Positions 1 to 13,261 of a stretch of 64,000 nt of DNA are shown piece after piece. Under the pieces are notes generated by a model. It worked only from the letters and a program-made list of their open reading frames with translations, was not told the DNA's origin and searched no databases. Position 1 is the stretch's first letter. Every line of letters begins with the position of its first letter. Where the stretch lies: positions 89,693,654 to 89,757,653 of the forward strand of contig OZ023262.1 in assembly GCA_964006375.1 (NCBI GenBank), read 5' to 3'. The stretch comes from Tillus elongatus. Lineage: Eukaryota > Arthropoda > Insecta > Coleoptera > Cleridae. The translations under genes were made by a program, and so were the position numbers.

Positions 1-860
1 GGCCATTCTATCGATCCGCGCCTCCCTATCCACCGATTTGGAAAAATTTGGTTCAGGTACTGCCGGACATTGATTTGGTAATGGGGCGGTGCTCCATCTT
101 GCTGAAACCATATTTTATTGGCAGGAACTTGTGGGTTTGCTGGATCTGGATATAAGTTTGTCAAAGTTGGCACGACATTATTTTGGAGCAGTTCTAAATA
201 TTTATCCCCATTCAAGTTGCCATCAATGAAAAAGGGACCTACGATATGATTTCCAACAATTCCTGCCCAAACATTAACTTTTTCAGGATATTGCGTATGT
301 TCCTCTCTCATCCAATGAGGATTCTCATTAGACCAGTAGCGGCAATTTTGAAGATTAACATGACCGTGAAGTGTAAATGTGCTCTCATCAGAAAACAAAA
401 CATCTTCTAATTGGATCACATTGTTATCTAACATTGCCATCATTTGTTCACAAAAATACGTTCTCCTATCGAAATCGTCCTCCATGAGCTCCTGAGTTGG
501 TATCATTTTATAGGGATGCATTTTACTTTCCTTTAATGTTCGAAAAATTGCTGTGTGGCTAACGTTGAATAGTTGGGCTGCTTGTCGACCAGAAGTATGT
601 GGGTTTTCTTGAAACTCAAGCGTAATATCCAATTTCGTATCATCACTTACTGCATTGGCAGCTACTTTTTTTATCTGTCTCACATGACCAAGCTCGCGAA
701 ACTGCTTTTCTATTTTGCTAATTGTTCCTTGGGATACAGGCGGCAAATTTGGAAATTTTTGGTGAAATAAGCGAGACACTTCCATCTGTGTCCGTGTGTT
801 ATCTCCATAACCAGTCATTTGTAGAATGGTTATTTTGTGCATTTCTGTTAAATGAACCAT
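1..860 (-). CDS. DD41D mariner transposase, partial (C-terminus outside window)
   Basis: Cut-and-paste transposase of the Tc1/mariner superfamily. Translating the minus strand from the ATG at 860-858 gives 286 codons to the window edge without a stop or frameshift. An N-terminal helix-turn-helix region (MVHLTEMHKITILQMTGYGD at the start) is followed by the RNase H-like DDE domain: the first catalytic Asp is residue 158 in LFSDEST and the second is residue 255 in QQDGAPPHY. In the complete relative at 59444 these are residues 160 and 257, and the third Asp comes 42 residues later, which here would fall about 30 bases beyond the edge. RWIGRRGS is still visible before the edge. It is the only open transposase besides the one at 59444 and may be intact. 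Being open is what I see; activity is not implied. Confidence 0.85.
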   Translation of the reverse strand, partial: MVHLTEMHKITILQMTGYGDNTRTQMEVSRLFHQKFPNLPPVSQGTISKIEKQFRELGHVRQIKKVAANAVSDDTKLDITLEFQENPHTSGRQAAQLFNVSHTAIFRTLKESKMHPYKMIPTQELMEDDFDRRTYFCEQMMAMLDNNVIQLEDVLFSDESTFTLHGHVNLQNCRYWSNENPHWMREEHTQYPEKVNVWAGIVGNHIVGPFFIDGNLNGDKYLELLQNNVVPTLTNLYPDPANPQVPANKIWFQQDGAPPHYQINVRQYLNQIFPNRWIGRRGSIEW

Positions 861-1438
861 TTTTCTGATATTATTACGTACAGTTAACGAAATTCAAACG
901 ACAATAGCACTGACACTAATCACTACTGTCATGCAGGCAGACAACAAGTTGCTAAGGCTACGAGTTTTATACGAACAGAAAGAAAACTGTTTTTGTTTTT
1001 GTTTCATTTCATATCAGTAAAAAGAAACGCAGGAATGGTTTTTGTTTACTTTCTCATTATCAAGAGCTGAATGGGAAATAAGTATTGAATGCAATGTAGC
1101 GAATTTGTGAAATAAAATAATTTTCTATTTTTAATGTTAATTTTTGTAATAAATCTGAAAATACTTAATATTTCCGAAACAGTTGAAGATAGGTATAGAA
1201 CATTGTACATGAATTATGTCTAGAATTTTCTGAAGAATCCAAAAAATTAATAATATACAGGGGCTTGTATTTAAAATAAGAAAGTTGGTATTGGCCACTG
1301 TCACATGACGCACCCTATATAATTTTTTTTTCTTGAAAAAGATGCGCAGTTAAAAATACAAATCGACGTGTCCAAGCGTTTTTCCCAACACGCCCTCATT
1401 TATCCGTTATCGAATTTATTCCATTTGGCTGTTCCACA

Positions 1439-1441
<3 letters not shown>
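1..1441 (-). mobile_element. Tc1/mariner DD41D element, 5' end and most of transposase; runs off left edge
   Basis: The element lies on the minus strand. Its outer end is at 1441, where the reverse complement reads CAGTGTGGAACAGCC preceded by the TA target dinucleotide and then a (TA)n array. The same terminus is recognisable at 29103 and 44578, so this is a repeated family. Between the terminus and the transposase start (861-1441) there is about 580 bp of non-coding subterminal sequence, including a motif near 1366 (aaatcgacgtgtc) that recurs near 12390. The other half of the element, including the third catalytic aspartate, lies outside the window, so its inverted repeat cannot be checked. 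Confidence 0.8.

Positions 1442-1516
<75 letters not shown>
1442..1516. repeat. (TA)n microsatellite
   Basis: Uninterrupted TA array directly abutting the outer end of the left-edge mariner; the target TA of that element merges into it. Confidence 0.95.
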
Positions 1517-2690
<1,174 letters not shown>

Positions 2691-3085
2691 ATTACCTTGC
2701 ATGCTTGTAGGGAAAAAATTTATATCGTTCATTGTTTTTGCGTTTTTGCAATTTTTCACGTTTTTGGTACATATCACAAACACATGTCACAAATTCTAAT
2801 ACGGCGTTTTTTACCAATGGATAGCAGAGCCCCATGGAAATGACGCGGTCGGAGAGCTTTTTGTTTGTATTACTCGAGCTGCCGTATACAGGCACTATCA
2901 AATGGTGGCTGAATTTGAAAAGTTTTCGCAGAAATGTTTAGTGTTCGTAGAAATCATTTTTTGTGATATATTGGCAATTAATTATAAATGCCGAATTTTT
3001 TAGAAAAATATAATTTAGTGTAACATTACTGAAGGCAATTTCTGTAACAAAAAAAGGTTAATTTTTGTAAGAGATTTTTGCAAAT
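2691..3085. other. unassigned AT-rich sequence
   Basis: No conserved ORF, hairpin or copy elsewhere in the window was recognised. Confidence 0.4.
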
Positions 3086-3089
3086 TTTC

Positions 3090-3412
3090 GTCCTTTTTTT
3101 TTTCAATTTCGGTCCCAAAGCTGTTTGGCAATAATTATATCTTGGCAGGTATGTAAATAGCTTGAAGAGTTTCGTTGGCCAGGAAAATCGGCCCAGTTTT
3201 TTCTGGAACTTTTTGAGTTTATTTTCGGAAAACGTTCATACTTTTTGAAGCAACAAAGCTATTTTAATGAAATATGGTATATTGTTAGTACTATATAGGT
3301 TATACTGCCAACCAGACGTCTTTCATTTAAAAACAAGACATATTTGACATTAAAAACATTTTTACGAAAATGCGCTAACATAACACACTTGCTTCGTCCA
3401 AACTTTTTATTT
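3090..3412 (+). repeat. Family A repeat, third variant, 3' end
   Basis: Contains 'ggccaggaaaatcggccc', a segment shared with 50030-50440 and 62380-62580 (inverted; 'tataacctatatagta'), and a decayed 3' end near 3370-3410 where the usual GAAAATTCACT-ccataacgcacttgctgcgtcc ending is mutated to 'gaaaatgcgctaacataacacacttgcttcgtcc'-like sequence. Confidence 0.6.
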
Positions 3413-4045
3413 GTTTGCTGCGAGATTCATGTACGTGTCAGTTATTTACAAATAAGAATATTGTAAGGTAGGTGGTAATAAAGTTCTAGTATTTTTCATT
3501 CCATTGCTGTGAGAAGTAAAGCTATTGGCAACTATGGTTATTTACTTAAGCCAATACGTTCATAGCTATACTTTGACACGGATATGGCATCGTTGCAGAA
3601 AGAACATTATGGGATGAAATGCTTGTTTAGAAAACTGGTATTGAGATCGGAACTAGCTATTTTTATGGATGTGTACTTTCCTTGATTATCTTGGAAATTT
3701 ACAATAAAACTGGTATTAAGTGTGTACAAATATATCTGCAATATAGGAGATACTGATTGTTTAGAATTTTTTAAGATTGTTTGGGCCAATATAATTTTAA
3801 AAGAGGGGTTTCAAAAATATGTACGGTTGTGTCCAGAAAACTGCAAAACTGTTTAGTGCTAATTTCGGATTTTACACAAAGTGGTATCTTTAATTTTTGG
3901 CAGCATCAGAAAATGTCAATAATCCAGGAATGGAACAGTTATATGTATTTAACTGTCTAGACTTTATTGAAAATTTAAAATATCTTTTTAGAGATAACTG
4001 CATTAAATAAATATAAAACGTTGAACTATTATTATGTGCGTTTCA
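3413..4045. other. unassigned sequence
   Basis: AT-rich; no recognised gene, repeat terminus or structure. Confidence 0.4.
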
Positions 4046-4105
4046 ATTTTAGCGAATTTGGGTCCCTAGAACCCAAAACCAAGGTCCGTTAAATTTTTTA
4101 TATGT

Positions 4106-4206
<101 letters not shown>

Positions 4207-4810
4207 CGAGCGATAACCCAAAAAATACTAAACTGATTTCAATCAAACTTGGCAAAAATCTTGTTTGGGCGAAAACCGAGGCCGAGTTCGCTAATCACTC
4301 TTTATGCTCAAGTTTTTCCGGTGGAAAATCGGGGAAAACTGTTTGAGAACGCTATATTTGTGTAAGTATCAGCGTAACAGGAATGAGACTTTACATGTGG
4401 CTAGAAATAGTCCAAGTAAACCTATGTCGTGAATTTTAAGTAATTTGGTACACAATTCAGAGTTTTTTCGAAATTAAAAATAAAATTGCAAAGAAATGCG
4501 TTGAAACGACTTAGTGGTTAAAGTCCAATGCCTGACAGACAGAGTAGTTAACTGCCACGCGTAGATTAATTTATGCAACAGGTATAAACCATACATCAAC
4601 GGTAACCAAACTACATAGATACCAGGCAGAAAACAAACTACCCGAACCAACAATCGTGAAATCTCGGCAGCAATTATGGAAAATGCTAGACACGATATTA
4701 AAAATTTGCGAAGTGACTGTTATTTAACTGGGGGATTCAATCAATTATTAAAATGCACTATATTTGTAGCTTCATTAACGGACCCAAATACCTTTTTAGC
4801 GCAGCATAGA

Positions 4811-4834
4811 TATATTATGCTGTCGCATAATATA
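4811..4834. other. 10-bp-stem hairpin of family B
   Basis: Perfect inverted repeat TATATTATGC / GCATAATATA with a 4-base loop. The same hairpin is conserved, with the loop complemented, at 14410-14433 in the inverted copy, so it is a family trait rather than chance. Confidence 0.8.
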
Positions 4835-5060
4835 GCAGCAATTTAAACAAAATCAAACCAAGTCTCTATCAAAATGATTCTAAAATAATTTCGTTTATCT
4901 TTAAACTTAAAAAGACATCATATAAGACCGAAACAGTCGTGGAATGTGTTTCAATGGTAATTCCACTAATTCTGTAATTCATAATTGTTACGTGCACTTT
5001 GAATATAATATCCCGGGCATGAAGCCGCTCTAAAGTACCACGCAAATAAAACGTTAATTG

Positions 5061-5140
5061 ACCTGTGTCTAGATGGCGCAGGGGGCTTTGCGCTTACCTT
5101 CTAAGCAGAAGGTTACACAATCGAATCCAGCTCGATGAAT
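5061..5140 (+). other. possible tRNA-derived fragment
   Basis: A box-like 'tagatggcgcagg' (5070-5082) lies in a hairpin GCGC/GCGC, followed by a six-base stem ACCTTC/GAAGGT and a degraded B box 'aatcgaatcc'. The middle loop is six rather than seven bases and the variable region is odd, so this is not a functional tRNA; a tRNA-derived SINE head or tRNA pseudogene is the best guess. A T-rich tail follows. Confidence 0.3.
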
Positions 5141-5489
5141 GTATGTTTTTTTAATGTTTTATTTTGACATTTGAAGAAACAATAGTGCACAGATTTTATG
5201 CGTTTTGAACAAGATATCGTTTTTGTTTAAAACGCCTAAATAAGTTTGTCACCTTCGAGTCTGAAATTATAATTTTGTTATTGTTGATATTGAACAAACT
5301 GGTTTGATTAGGTTGACTAAAACGAAATCTTACTGGCGATTAATAAGGAAAAATAACTGCTATGTGTATAATTGGTCAGATACTTTATTTTTCTAAATAT
5401 TAATTAAGTTGCCTTCTAGAAATCTTCTGTATAAATTTAATGAAATTTGTAATACAAGTTTCTTTTAAAGAGACTTACTCTATCTACAG
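5141..5489. other. unassigned sequence
   Basis: No feature recognised. Confidence 0.4.
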
Positions 5490-5775
5490 ATATAGCAAAA
5501 TTTAGTTTTTTAGCTTCATAGAAAATTGATTTTTGGGCATTTTTCTCAAAAGGAGGTAGAACAAGATTTTTTTATAATAGAGATATATGGTGATATGAAT
5601 ATATGGTAACACTTTCGAAGGAATTCTTCAAATGTGCGCGTACTAGGACCTGTAAAATCGATCTTCAAGGTCTGTGTAAGTTTAAAGTATTAACTTTACT
5701 AATATGCCGTATAATAATAGTGTCAAATTCTTATGAAAATTCGCTACTATAACGCACTTGCTGCGCCCCGAAATT
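5490..5775 (+). repeat. Family A-related repeat, 3' end
   Basis: Shared with 45358-45590 in inverted orientation (both include 'tatgccgtataata'-like sequence and the ending 'cgcacttgctgcgcccc'). The 3' hairpin CGCACTTGCTGCG is intact near 5754-5766, preceded by a mutated subterminal repeat (gaaaattcgct). No array. Confidence 0.65.
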
Positions 5776-5827
5776 TTTTTGTGATGACAATATAAGGTGA
5801 CGCAAAAATATATGAATCTATTAAATT

Positions 5828-5890
5828 ACACTAAAAGAAAGTCATAACGTAGCGAGTGCGTTATGGTAGCGAAGTTTTCAAATTTAAATT
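5828..5890 (-). repeat. Family A 3' end fragment, inverted
   Basis: Contains 'gcgagtgcgttatggtagcga', the reverse complement of the family A 3' terminus; the rest of the copy is missing. Confidence 0.6.
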
Positions 5891-5950
5891 AGATCGTGGC
5901 TACACGAACACGGTTAAAGCCAACATAACATCGATGATATTTTTTTAAGG

Positions 5951-6225
5951 CGCCAGAGATTCCTGGAAACTGGCAAATCTCTTTTTCTGTAAGAAGAGTA
6001 GCGTTCTTTAATGTGTCCAACTTCGCATTATACACGAGATTGGCGGATATGCGCTCCCTCCTCCTAAGGTTGAATTGTGCAGACAGTTAACTTTCCCACA
6101 CACAATGTCACAACCTCGGTTTATGATAATTTTTGCAGCAAGTACTGAAAAGAGGACTTGCTTCTACTGGGAAACGAGCCCAGTATCTTTGGTTGCAGAG
6201 GAACACGTACTTACCACACCGAAGC
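5951..6225 (-). repeat. tRNA-derived SINE, strongly diverged copy
   Basis: Aligns on the minus strand to the SINEs at 9086-9436 and 44974-45330 through the B-box region (gggaaacgagcccagt near 6168), the 'cacaacctcggttta' block and the distal 'cattataca...cgatat' part. The head and tail are decayed and no target duplication is visible, so it is the oldest of the three. Confidence 0.65.
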
Positions 6226-6910
6226 TGTTTAACTGAAATAAAACTAGTGCTTTGCTAATTAGATTTACTGTAGACAATTTATTTAGATGTAGTTTCTCTT
6301 TTGTCGTCTTGTTATCAATAGTTATTTACGTGTAAAATTCTACCTTATTTAATTCAAAACAAACATATGAAGTTAACGGAAGGTCATTGTTAAATCCCGG
6401 CAATTTATGTTAACTAATGTTTTGGCTCAGGTATCTATGGTAATTATTCAGAGAATTTGGTCATACATAAATTAAAAGATCAAACTTTCTCTCTTAATGA
6501 TATCACAGATTTCAGATTAGGCCCATTTTAGAAACAAACTCCAACAAACTAGCCGTATACACGATGAGGAAATAAATAATGTAATCTCTAGAATTATATA
6601 ATAATTACGTATGTACATAAATTTGCAAAAAAATCACCACGAAGACCGACACCCTAGAGAGGGAGGAAACAGAGGCAAACTTTCTAAGTTTATATTTTCA
6701 TTGCATTGCCGGAAGAAGGTAGTTTTGAAATCCCGTTATAACTGTCCCTTTCAACGAAACTCTTCACGATATTTACCCACCTGTCAAGATATAATTATTC
6801 AAAAAAAGCTTATCGCTGTAAGTTCCAAAAAACATTTTGCATGAAAATTTACAAATAATTTCAGGAAAATGCGAAAACGTTTTTTTTTACAATAACTTAT
6901 TAAACATTTA
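6226..6910. other. mostly unassigned; decayed family A variant near 6740-6900
   Basis: The phrase 'atatttacccacctgtcaag' near 6770 recurs as 'tatttacccacctaccaa' near 50140 and 'tatttacccacctgccatg' near 62580, marking a fragment of the third family A variant. No gene recognised in the rest. Confidence 0.45.
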
Positions 6911-7512
<602 letters not shown>

Positions 7513-7515
7513 AAC

Positions 7516-8004
7516 TTTCCAGACTGAACAAAAATCGTACAAAAATAATAATTTCTACGGCAAAAAACAAATTTTTGCGAAAACTGCCTAAATACACAAA
7601 AAATTTGATAAAAAATACATAAAATTCAAATAAGATGCCTAATCTGTAATTAAAATTGAAAATAAAATAATTTGTTTGCACGAAAATCTATTAACACATT
7701 ATTTTCGACGAATTTAATTACAAAAATGACCCACGTTTCCTTCAACAAAAATCCTCAAAGTTATTTATAACACACATCGCTATTAAAACAACATTTTGTA
7801 CAAGAATATACACCAACAAAAAATTAATTAAATAAATTTAAAAATCTAAATACAGAAATAGTAGATACTTTTTCTACAGAGCAAATTATTTTCCTGGCGA
7901 TGCTGTAAAGAGTGAAACCGGTTGCAGAAAAGAAAACAAACATTGCTGAAGTCACAGCTACTACGTCTGTGATACTGTTTTACCAACCAACTAAATTTAA
8001 ATGA
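7516..8004. other. unassigned A-rich sequence
   Basis: No recognised gene or repeat. Confidence 0.4.
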
Positions 8005-8412
<408 letters not shown>

Positions 8413-9075
8413 AAACTGTGAATAACAATGAAAACATCTTTTAAAATTAAAAAAAAATTGTGAATTATTTAACAAAGAAAATTCACTAAAAGACTGAACG
8501 ACAATTAAAACATCTTCTAAAATAAAATAAAATAGGGTGTAGCCCTCAAACAAACAAAAAATCTTAATGACGTCTACTATAAAACAAATGATGGTGTACA
8601 ATAAGTTTCATGCAAAAATGTATAAAATTCACTAAAACTATTTAGTTAATATACCGGTTTTACCATAGACAAAAAAATCCGCAAAGGTTATCTTCTAGTG
8701 TTGGCTGCTTATTGTTTTATTTCTGATTCTAGCCAAATATTTTTAAAGAACCCAATCGCCCTGACGTTTAGTCCACGCTAGAAATATCATCCTACTCTTA
8801 CAAGATACAATCTCAATGTCATCAACTTTTTATGGTATTTTTATGAGTTCATCTTCCCTGTAGCAAATTGCTGTTAGTATGCTAATTTTATTTTAGTTTT
8901 ATAGAATTTCGTGGTTTCTTCAAGGACATGATGGACTTAACGCTACAATCAAGACAAGAATGTTCATTCTCACTACTATTGTAGCAGCACGGAGATTTTT
9001 TAAAATTAAATAAAAAATAAATATTTAAACTCCTAATTGAAGCTAATGTTTTAATATCAAGTAATAATTTTTTGT
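8413..9075. other. unassigned sequence
   Basis: AT-rich with one family A terminal remnant near 8459. A block at about 9000-9085 is repeated at 9520-9600 (see tandem repeat). Confidence 0.4.
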
Positions 9076-9640
9076 AAGAACAATATGTATGTGTTTCTTT
9101 CTTTAACGTCAGCCTATTTCCGCGACTATGGCCAATCATCGACGCCAGGGAGCAGTTTCACCTCACTATTCTGGAAATTTTGCCGGACTCCTGCCTTTAT
9201 GTAGGAAGTTAGGGATCTTTAACGTGCCCAACATCGCATGGACACCGGCGGCTTTACGCCCCCTCCGAAGGGCGAAACGTGCAGCCATTCAACTTGGTCA
9301 AATACAATGCCACAACCTCGGTTGATGTTAGTTGTACAGTATGTATTGAAAAAGTGAAAGGAGTACCCTGGGATCGAACCCAGTACCCTTTGGTTCAGAG
9401 ACGCACGTTCTAGCCACTGAACCACCGAGGCTCTTGAGAACAATAGACAATTATGGTAAATTTTGATGTAAATTACTGTAACATTACTGTAAATTATTGT
9501 AACAGCAACCAGATTTTTATAAATAAATAAAAAATAAATATGTGAACTTATAATAGAAGCTAATGTTTTAATGTTAAGTAATAAATTTTTGTGAACAATA
9601 GATAATTATGGTAAATTTTGATGTAAATTACTCAATACGC
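9000..9640. repeat. about 157-bp direct repeat interrupted by a SINE
   Basis: The block containing 'gaagctaatgttttaat' occurs near 9037 and 9555, and 'aattatggtaaattttgatg' near 9452 and 9605. Without the SINE these form about one and a half to two tandem units of roughly 157 bp, so the duplication predates the SINE insertion. Confidence 0.65.
9086..9436 (-). repeat. tRNA-derived SINE with target-site duplication
   Basis: Read on the minus strand, the head at about 9433 carries an A box (tggttcagtggc) and a B box (GGTTCGATCCC, 9371-9381 region), typical RNA polymerase III promoter elements of a tRNA-like head. A unique body of about 250 bp follows and a CA-rich tail. The 9-bp AGAACAATA at 9077-9085 and 9437-9445 is a clean target-site duplication, so this is an actual retroposition event. 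A second well-preserved copy is at 44974-45330 and a decayed one at 5951-6225. Mobilisation would need a partner LINE, not identified. Confidence 0.85.
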
Positions 9641-9667
9641 AAAGACTTGCTCGCAAAAATTGCACCC

Positions 9668-10009
9668 TTTCAGTGAAAATTTACTAATGGGGAGATCCTG
9701 ACTTTTGAATGTTGACAAAATTTCTTCAAATGAGCGCGTACTAAAACCCCTAGACTCCATACCCGGGGTCAGTTTCAATTTTTACATGTTCGATAATTTA
9801 AAAAAAATGAGCCGATTTGGATAAAATTTGGCACGTACCTTCCTTTTGTAAGTGGCTTGAATAAGTTCGTTAGCCAGGAAAATTGGACCAGGTTTTCCTG
9901 AAAATTTTGAGTTTTCTTTCAAATTTTTTTTCTCTGAAAATAAAGCAATGGTAACTACATTTGGTACGTAAGTTTACATTATGAAATTTACCCAATAAAC
10001 ACTTCAAAC
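9668..10009 (+). repeat. Family A repeat lacking the (TA)n array, cut by a hAT element
   Basis: 5' end 'cagtgaaaatttactaatgg', then 'ccggggtcagtttcaattttt', and directly 'cgataatttaaaaaaaatgagccgattt' with no array between. It ends in CTTCAAAC at 10002-10009, the target duplication of the hAT element that follows. It documents an array-free state of the family. Confidence 0.75.
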
Positions 10010-10149
10010 TAGGGATGGGCACCTAACATCGATGTTTTTGGAATATCGATGTTTTCCATTGAACATCGATGTTTAAAACATCGATGTTGTAATTTCGATG
10101 TTATATTTTTAACATCGATGTTACTTGTAATCAACGAAACATCGTTACG

Positions 10150-11545
10150 TATCCCACAAATCCTGTTGCAAATGCATATCGTTTGCAAATTAAAAAAAAT
10201 GTCTTGCTATTGTTTGACGACAGATATATGGACAGATATGCAATGTAGAAGTTTTATTGGTGTTACTATGCACTTTGAAGATAACAATTCCATAAATTCT
10301 GTTGACTTAGGTGTATATCTTTTAGAAGAACGGCATACAGCCGAATACATTTCAGGAGTGTTAAAACGTATATGTGAGGAATGGGGTATCCTAGAAACTA
10401 AAGTTACTACTGTTGTTACGGATGGAGCGGCCAATATGACAAAAGGTATTGAGGAAACGTTTTCCAAAAAAAAGCACATTCATTGCTTCGCTCATCAAAT
10501 AAATTTAGTTGCTGACAGAGCTATAAAATCTATTTCGGAATTGTGATCAGTTATATCTAAACTAAAACAATTGTAACGTGGTTTAGGCATTCAGTAGTAG
10601 CTGCTGATGAATTACGGAAGGCACAAACAAGCGACCATAAACCGGAAAAAAAATATACAAGAGGTGTCCACCCGCTGGAATTCCACATACTACATGATTA
10701 ATCGTTTTCTTGAACTGCGGGAATACATAAATACCATAGTGAACAGACATCCTTCTGCCCCCACAATGGTTACAGCCAAGGAAGTTTTTGGACTGAATAA
10801 AATCATTGAACTTCTAAAGACGTTAGAAGCAGTAACAACAGAAATTTCTGGTCAAAAGTATATTAGTTCGAGTCTTGTAATCCCTCTCACGTATAATTTG
10901 GAAAAATAAGTTTCACACATTGAATGTGATGTAAACGACACCTTAGGTATTTCACTAAAAGAAGCACTTCTCCAAGAATGTAGGAAACGATTTTCTGCTG
11001 TTGAACAAGTCCAACAATTAGCCGTGGCAATCTTGCTGGATCAAAAAGATTTATTTTAAGAGTCCTCATTATGTTGCAGCAGCAGTTAATCTAATACAAC
11101 AGTTATCACTGTTAGCAGAAATGCAAGATGATGACCACAATCGCGAAATAATAGAAAGTGAAACGACAAATAATAAACAGGACACGGGTAAGTAGGCTAG
11201 ATTGTCACAATGATGTTTGGTAAAAATTTTAACATAAATATAGTTACTCCAAAGGACAATATATGGGCGTATCATTCTCAGTTAGTTCAAAAGAGTGCTT
11301 CACAAGAGAAAGAACGATTAAGCGAAATGTCTTTGTATTTAAAGAATCCTCTAATTAATCTTACCAAGAATCCACTGAAATGGTGGTCAGATAATAAAAA
11401 TGTATGTCCCCATTTATACCCTGTCGCGAAAAAATTCTTGTCCATAGTGGCGACTTCTGCACCAGCAGATTTTTTTCCAAAGCTGGACAGACAGCCACGC
11501 AAGAAAAAAAACCGTTTAACTGGAGAACACTTGGGCAAAATATAA
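10150..11545 (+). pseudogene. hAT (Ac/ZBED-type) transposase remnant
   Basis: Pieces in successive frames match hAT transposases. The segment at 10200-10545 holds the first catalytic region (LTTDIWTDMQ) and VVTDGAANM followed by HCFAHQINL, the usual region around the second acidic residue. It stops at 10544. The next part, near 10630-10909, holds EVSTRWNSTYYMINRF and stops at about 10907. The C-terminal dimerisation block at 11320-11545 contains NPLKWW and LSIVATSAPA; the family normally has ATSVPSER here, followed by NRLTGEHL, which is retained. At least three stops and two frameshifts separate the pieces. No BED domain is visible upstream of 10200. Confidence 0.85.
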
Positions 11546-11626
11546 TTCCTTCATTCCATTGACAGAGATTACTGGAGTATATAAAACTGTATGGTGAGAT
11601 TAGCAGTATTATTACTAATATTGGTG

Positions 11627-11630
<4 letters not shown>

Positions 11631-11687
<57 letters not shown>
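11631..11687. repeat. (TA)n microsatellite
   Basis: Short array inside the hAT element, not associated with family A. Confidence 0.95.
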
Positions 11688-11690
<3 letters not shown>

Positions 11691-12129
11691 ATAAACAGGG
11701 TTATTAACAGTTTAGAATTAAATTTGAAGTTTACTTTTTATTATTAAAGTCATTAGAAGTTAAGTTTTTCTATTTTTGTTTTACACATTCTTTCTTATTT
11801 TATTGCAGTACAATAAACATTTATTTATTTTTGTTACCACTTATTTTTTGTATTACTTGCACCTGCCATAATCTGCATCGGAATGTTTCCATTTTATAAT
11901 GCCTACAAAACTACAAACTATTTTTTTTCTCGAAAGAACATAGAATTAGAGAATTGGTAAATTCACAATTATTTTGAAAACATCGATGTTTCCTAACATC
12001 GATGTTTTCCAGCCGATGTTTTTCCTGCCATCGATAGTAGGTTTCGATGTTAAACATCGATGTTAACATCGATGTTTTAAGAAATGTGCCCATCCCTACT
12101 TCAAACACACTGCTTTTTTGAGATAACTC

Positions 12130-12480
12130 CAAAAAAAACGACATAATTATTTACCGAAGTACGATTTCATGTTTTTATCTGACAGTAATAAAAAAAACCA
12201 TTTCGGGTCTCCTAGGCTACTATCAGGTAGCAATAATTTTGGACGATGTGCACGTAGAATGACACGCTTTTTCAAATGGCGTGGTCGAAATTGGGGGTTG
12301 CCATTTAAAAACATTGTCGGTGACGTCATATCTCGAACAGCGATGACGCCACAAATATGGGTCCTATGTGAAAAAGTGTCTTTGTTTAAACCCAAATCGA
12401 CGTGTCAGAGGATTTTTTTAAAAACTCTCAATTTAAGAAATAATGAATATATTCGTTACTTTTCGAAACCACTGTATATA
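12130..12480. other. possible mariner terminal fragment
   Basis: The motif aaatcgacgtgtc near 12390 is shared with the subterminal region of the left-edge mariner, and the block ends 'cgaaaccactg' then TA at 12475-12476, as a Tc1/mariner terminus would. No transposase is attached. Confidence 0.35.
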
Positions 12481-13260
12481 ATAATATACTAATGGTATAG
12501 TTATCTTAAAAATTTTAATATCATTTCTAAATATCTTAAAACAAAGTAACAATTAATTATTATTATAACACATATTTAAATATGTTGCTTAGTATATCAT
12601 TATGATAAAGTAATCTGTGTATTTCACTAGAACTAGATCTTACAAAATGTAGAACAAAAATAATAAGAATATGCTTTGTAATATACTATCCGTGACTACT
12701 AAATTTCAACAGATGTTTCTAAATGGTATTAGTAACGACAAATTAATTGGTGTAAAGAAATCTTTAGATGCATTTCGTAATAACAAGTTCGAATTTATTA
12801 AAATTCCGGTGTAATAAGGTAGCACAAACCTGTATGTTTGGAATTAATTTCATATAAGTATTCTAGAGATAATAGCTAAAAATATATTTGTCTAGAGATA
12901 ACTTAGCAACATCAACTAATTAACGATTACAAGTATTTCAAATAAGGCTCTTTGAAGACAGTTTAAATACTTATTGTTTATTCAATCTTTATCTTCTCAA
13001 TATTTTTCAAAGCAAATTAAATTTTCAACTACGGTCGCAAGATCTGATTCTCAGATCGTAAGTAGGTTTAAACTTTAATGTTTTAGCATCCGAACAATTT
13101 AGGCCGAACGAATAGGAAAAGCGATACGCCTAGATTACATTTCCCCAAGGACAGACTCAATGTGACACCCCATATATTCTTAGACCACCAAAAAAAGCTT
13201 TTCAAAGCAAGATAAGTGTGCCATGTAATCAAGAAAAAATAAAACAGATGTATTTAATAT
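12481..13260. other. unassigned AT-rich sequence
   Basis: No recognised feature. Confidence 0.4.
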
Positions 13261-13261
13261 A

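Larger units (their letters stand above)
10010..12098 (+). mobile_element. hAT transposon with perfect 8-bp target duplication
   Basis: Terminal inverted repeats TAGGGATGGGCAC at 10010 and GTGCCCATCCCTA ending at 12098, flanked by identical CTTCAAAC (10002-10009 and 12099-12106). An 8-bp duplication and a TAGGGATGGG terminus are diagnostic of hAT elements. Both subterminal regions (about 10025-10130 and 11985-12080) are crowded with the palindrome CATCGATG in an AACATCGATGTT context, the likely transposase binding sites. The interior holds a decayed Ac-type transposase and a (TA)n array. The BED zinc-finger N-terminus is missing, so the element is internally deleted and dead. Confidence 0.93.

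Noticed and set aside
9361..9433. Functional tRNA gene
   Set aside because: A and B boxes are present but no complete cloverleaf is formed and the sequence continues into a SINE body with target duplication.
9219..9443. 74-codon minus-strand frame
   Set aside because: Lies inside the SINE and overlaps its tRNA-like head; the same frame at 45003-45287 is likewise a SINE by-product.
10207..10479. 90-codon minus-strand frame
   Set aside because: Antisense of the hAT transposase remnant.
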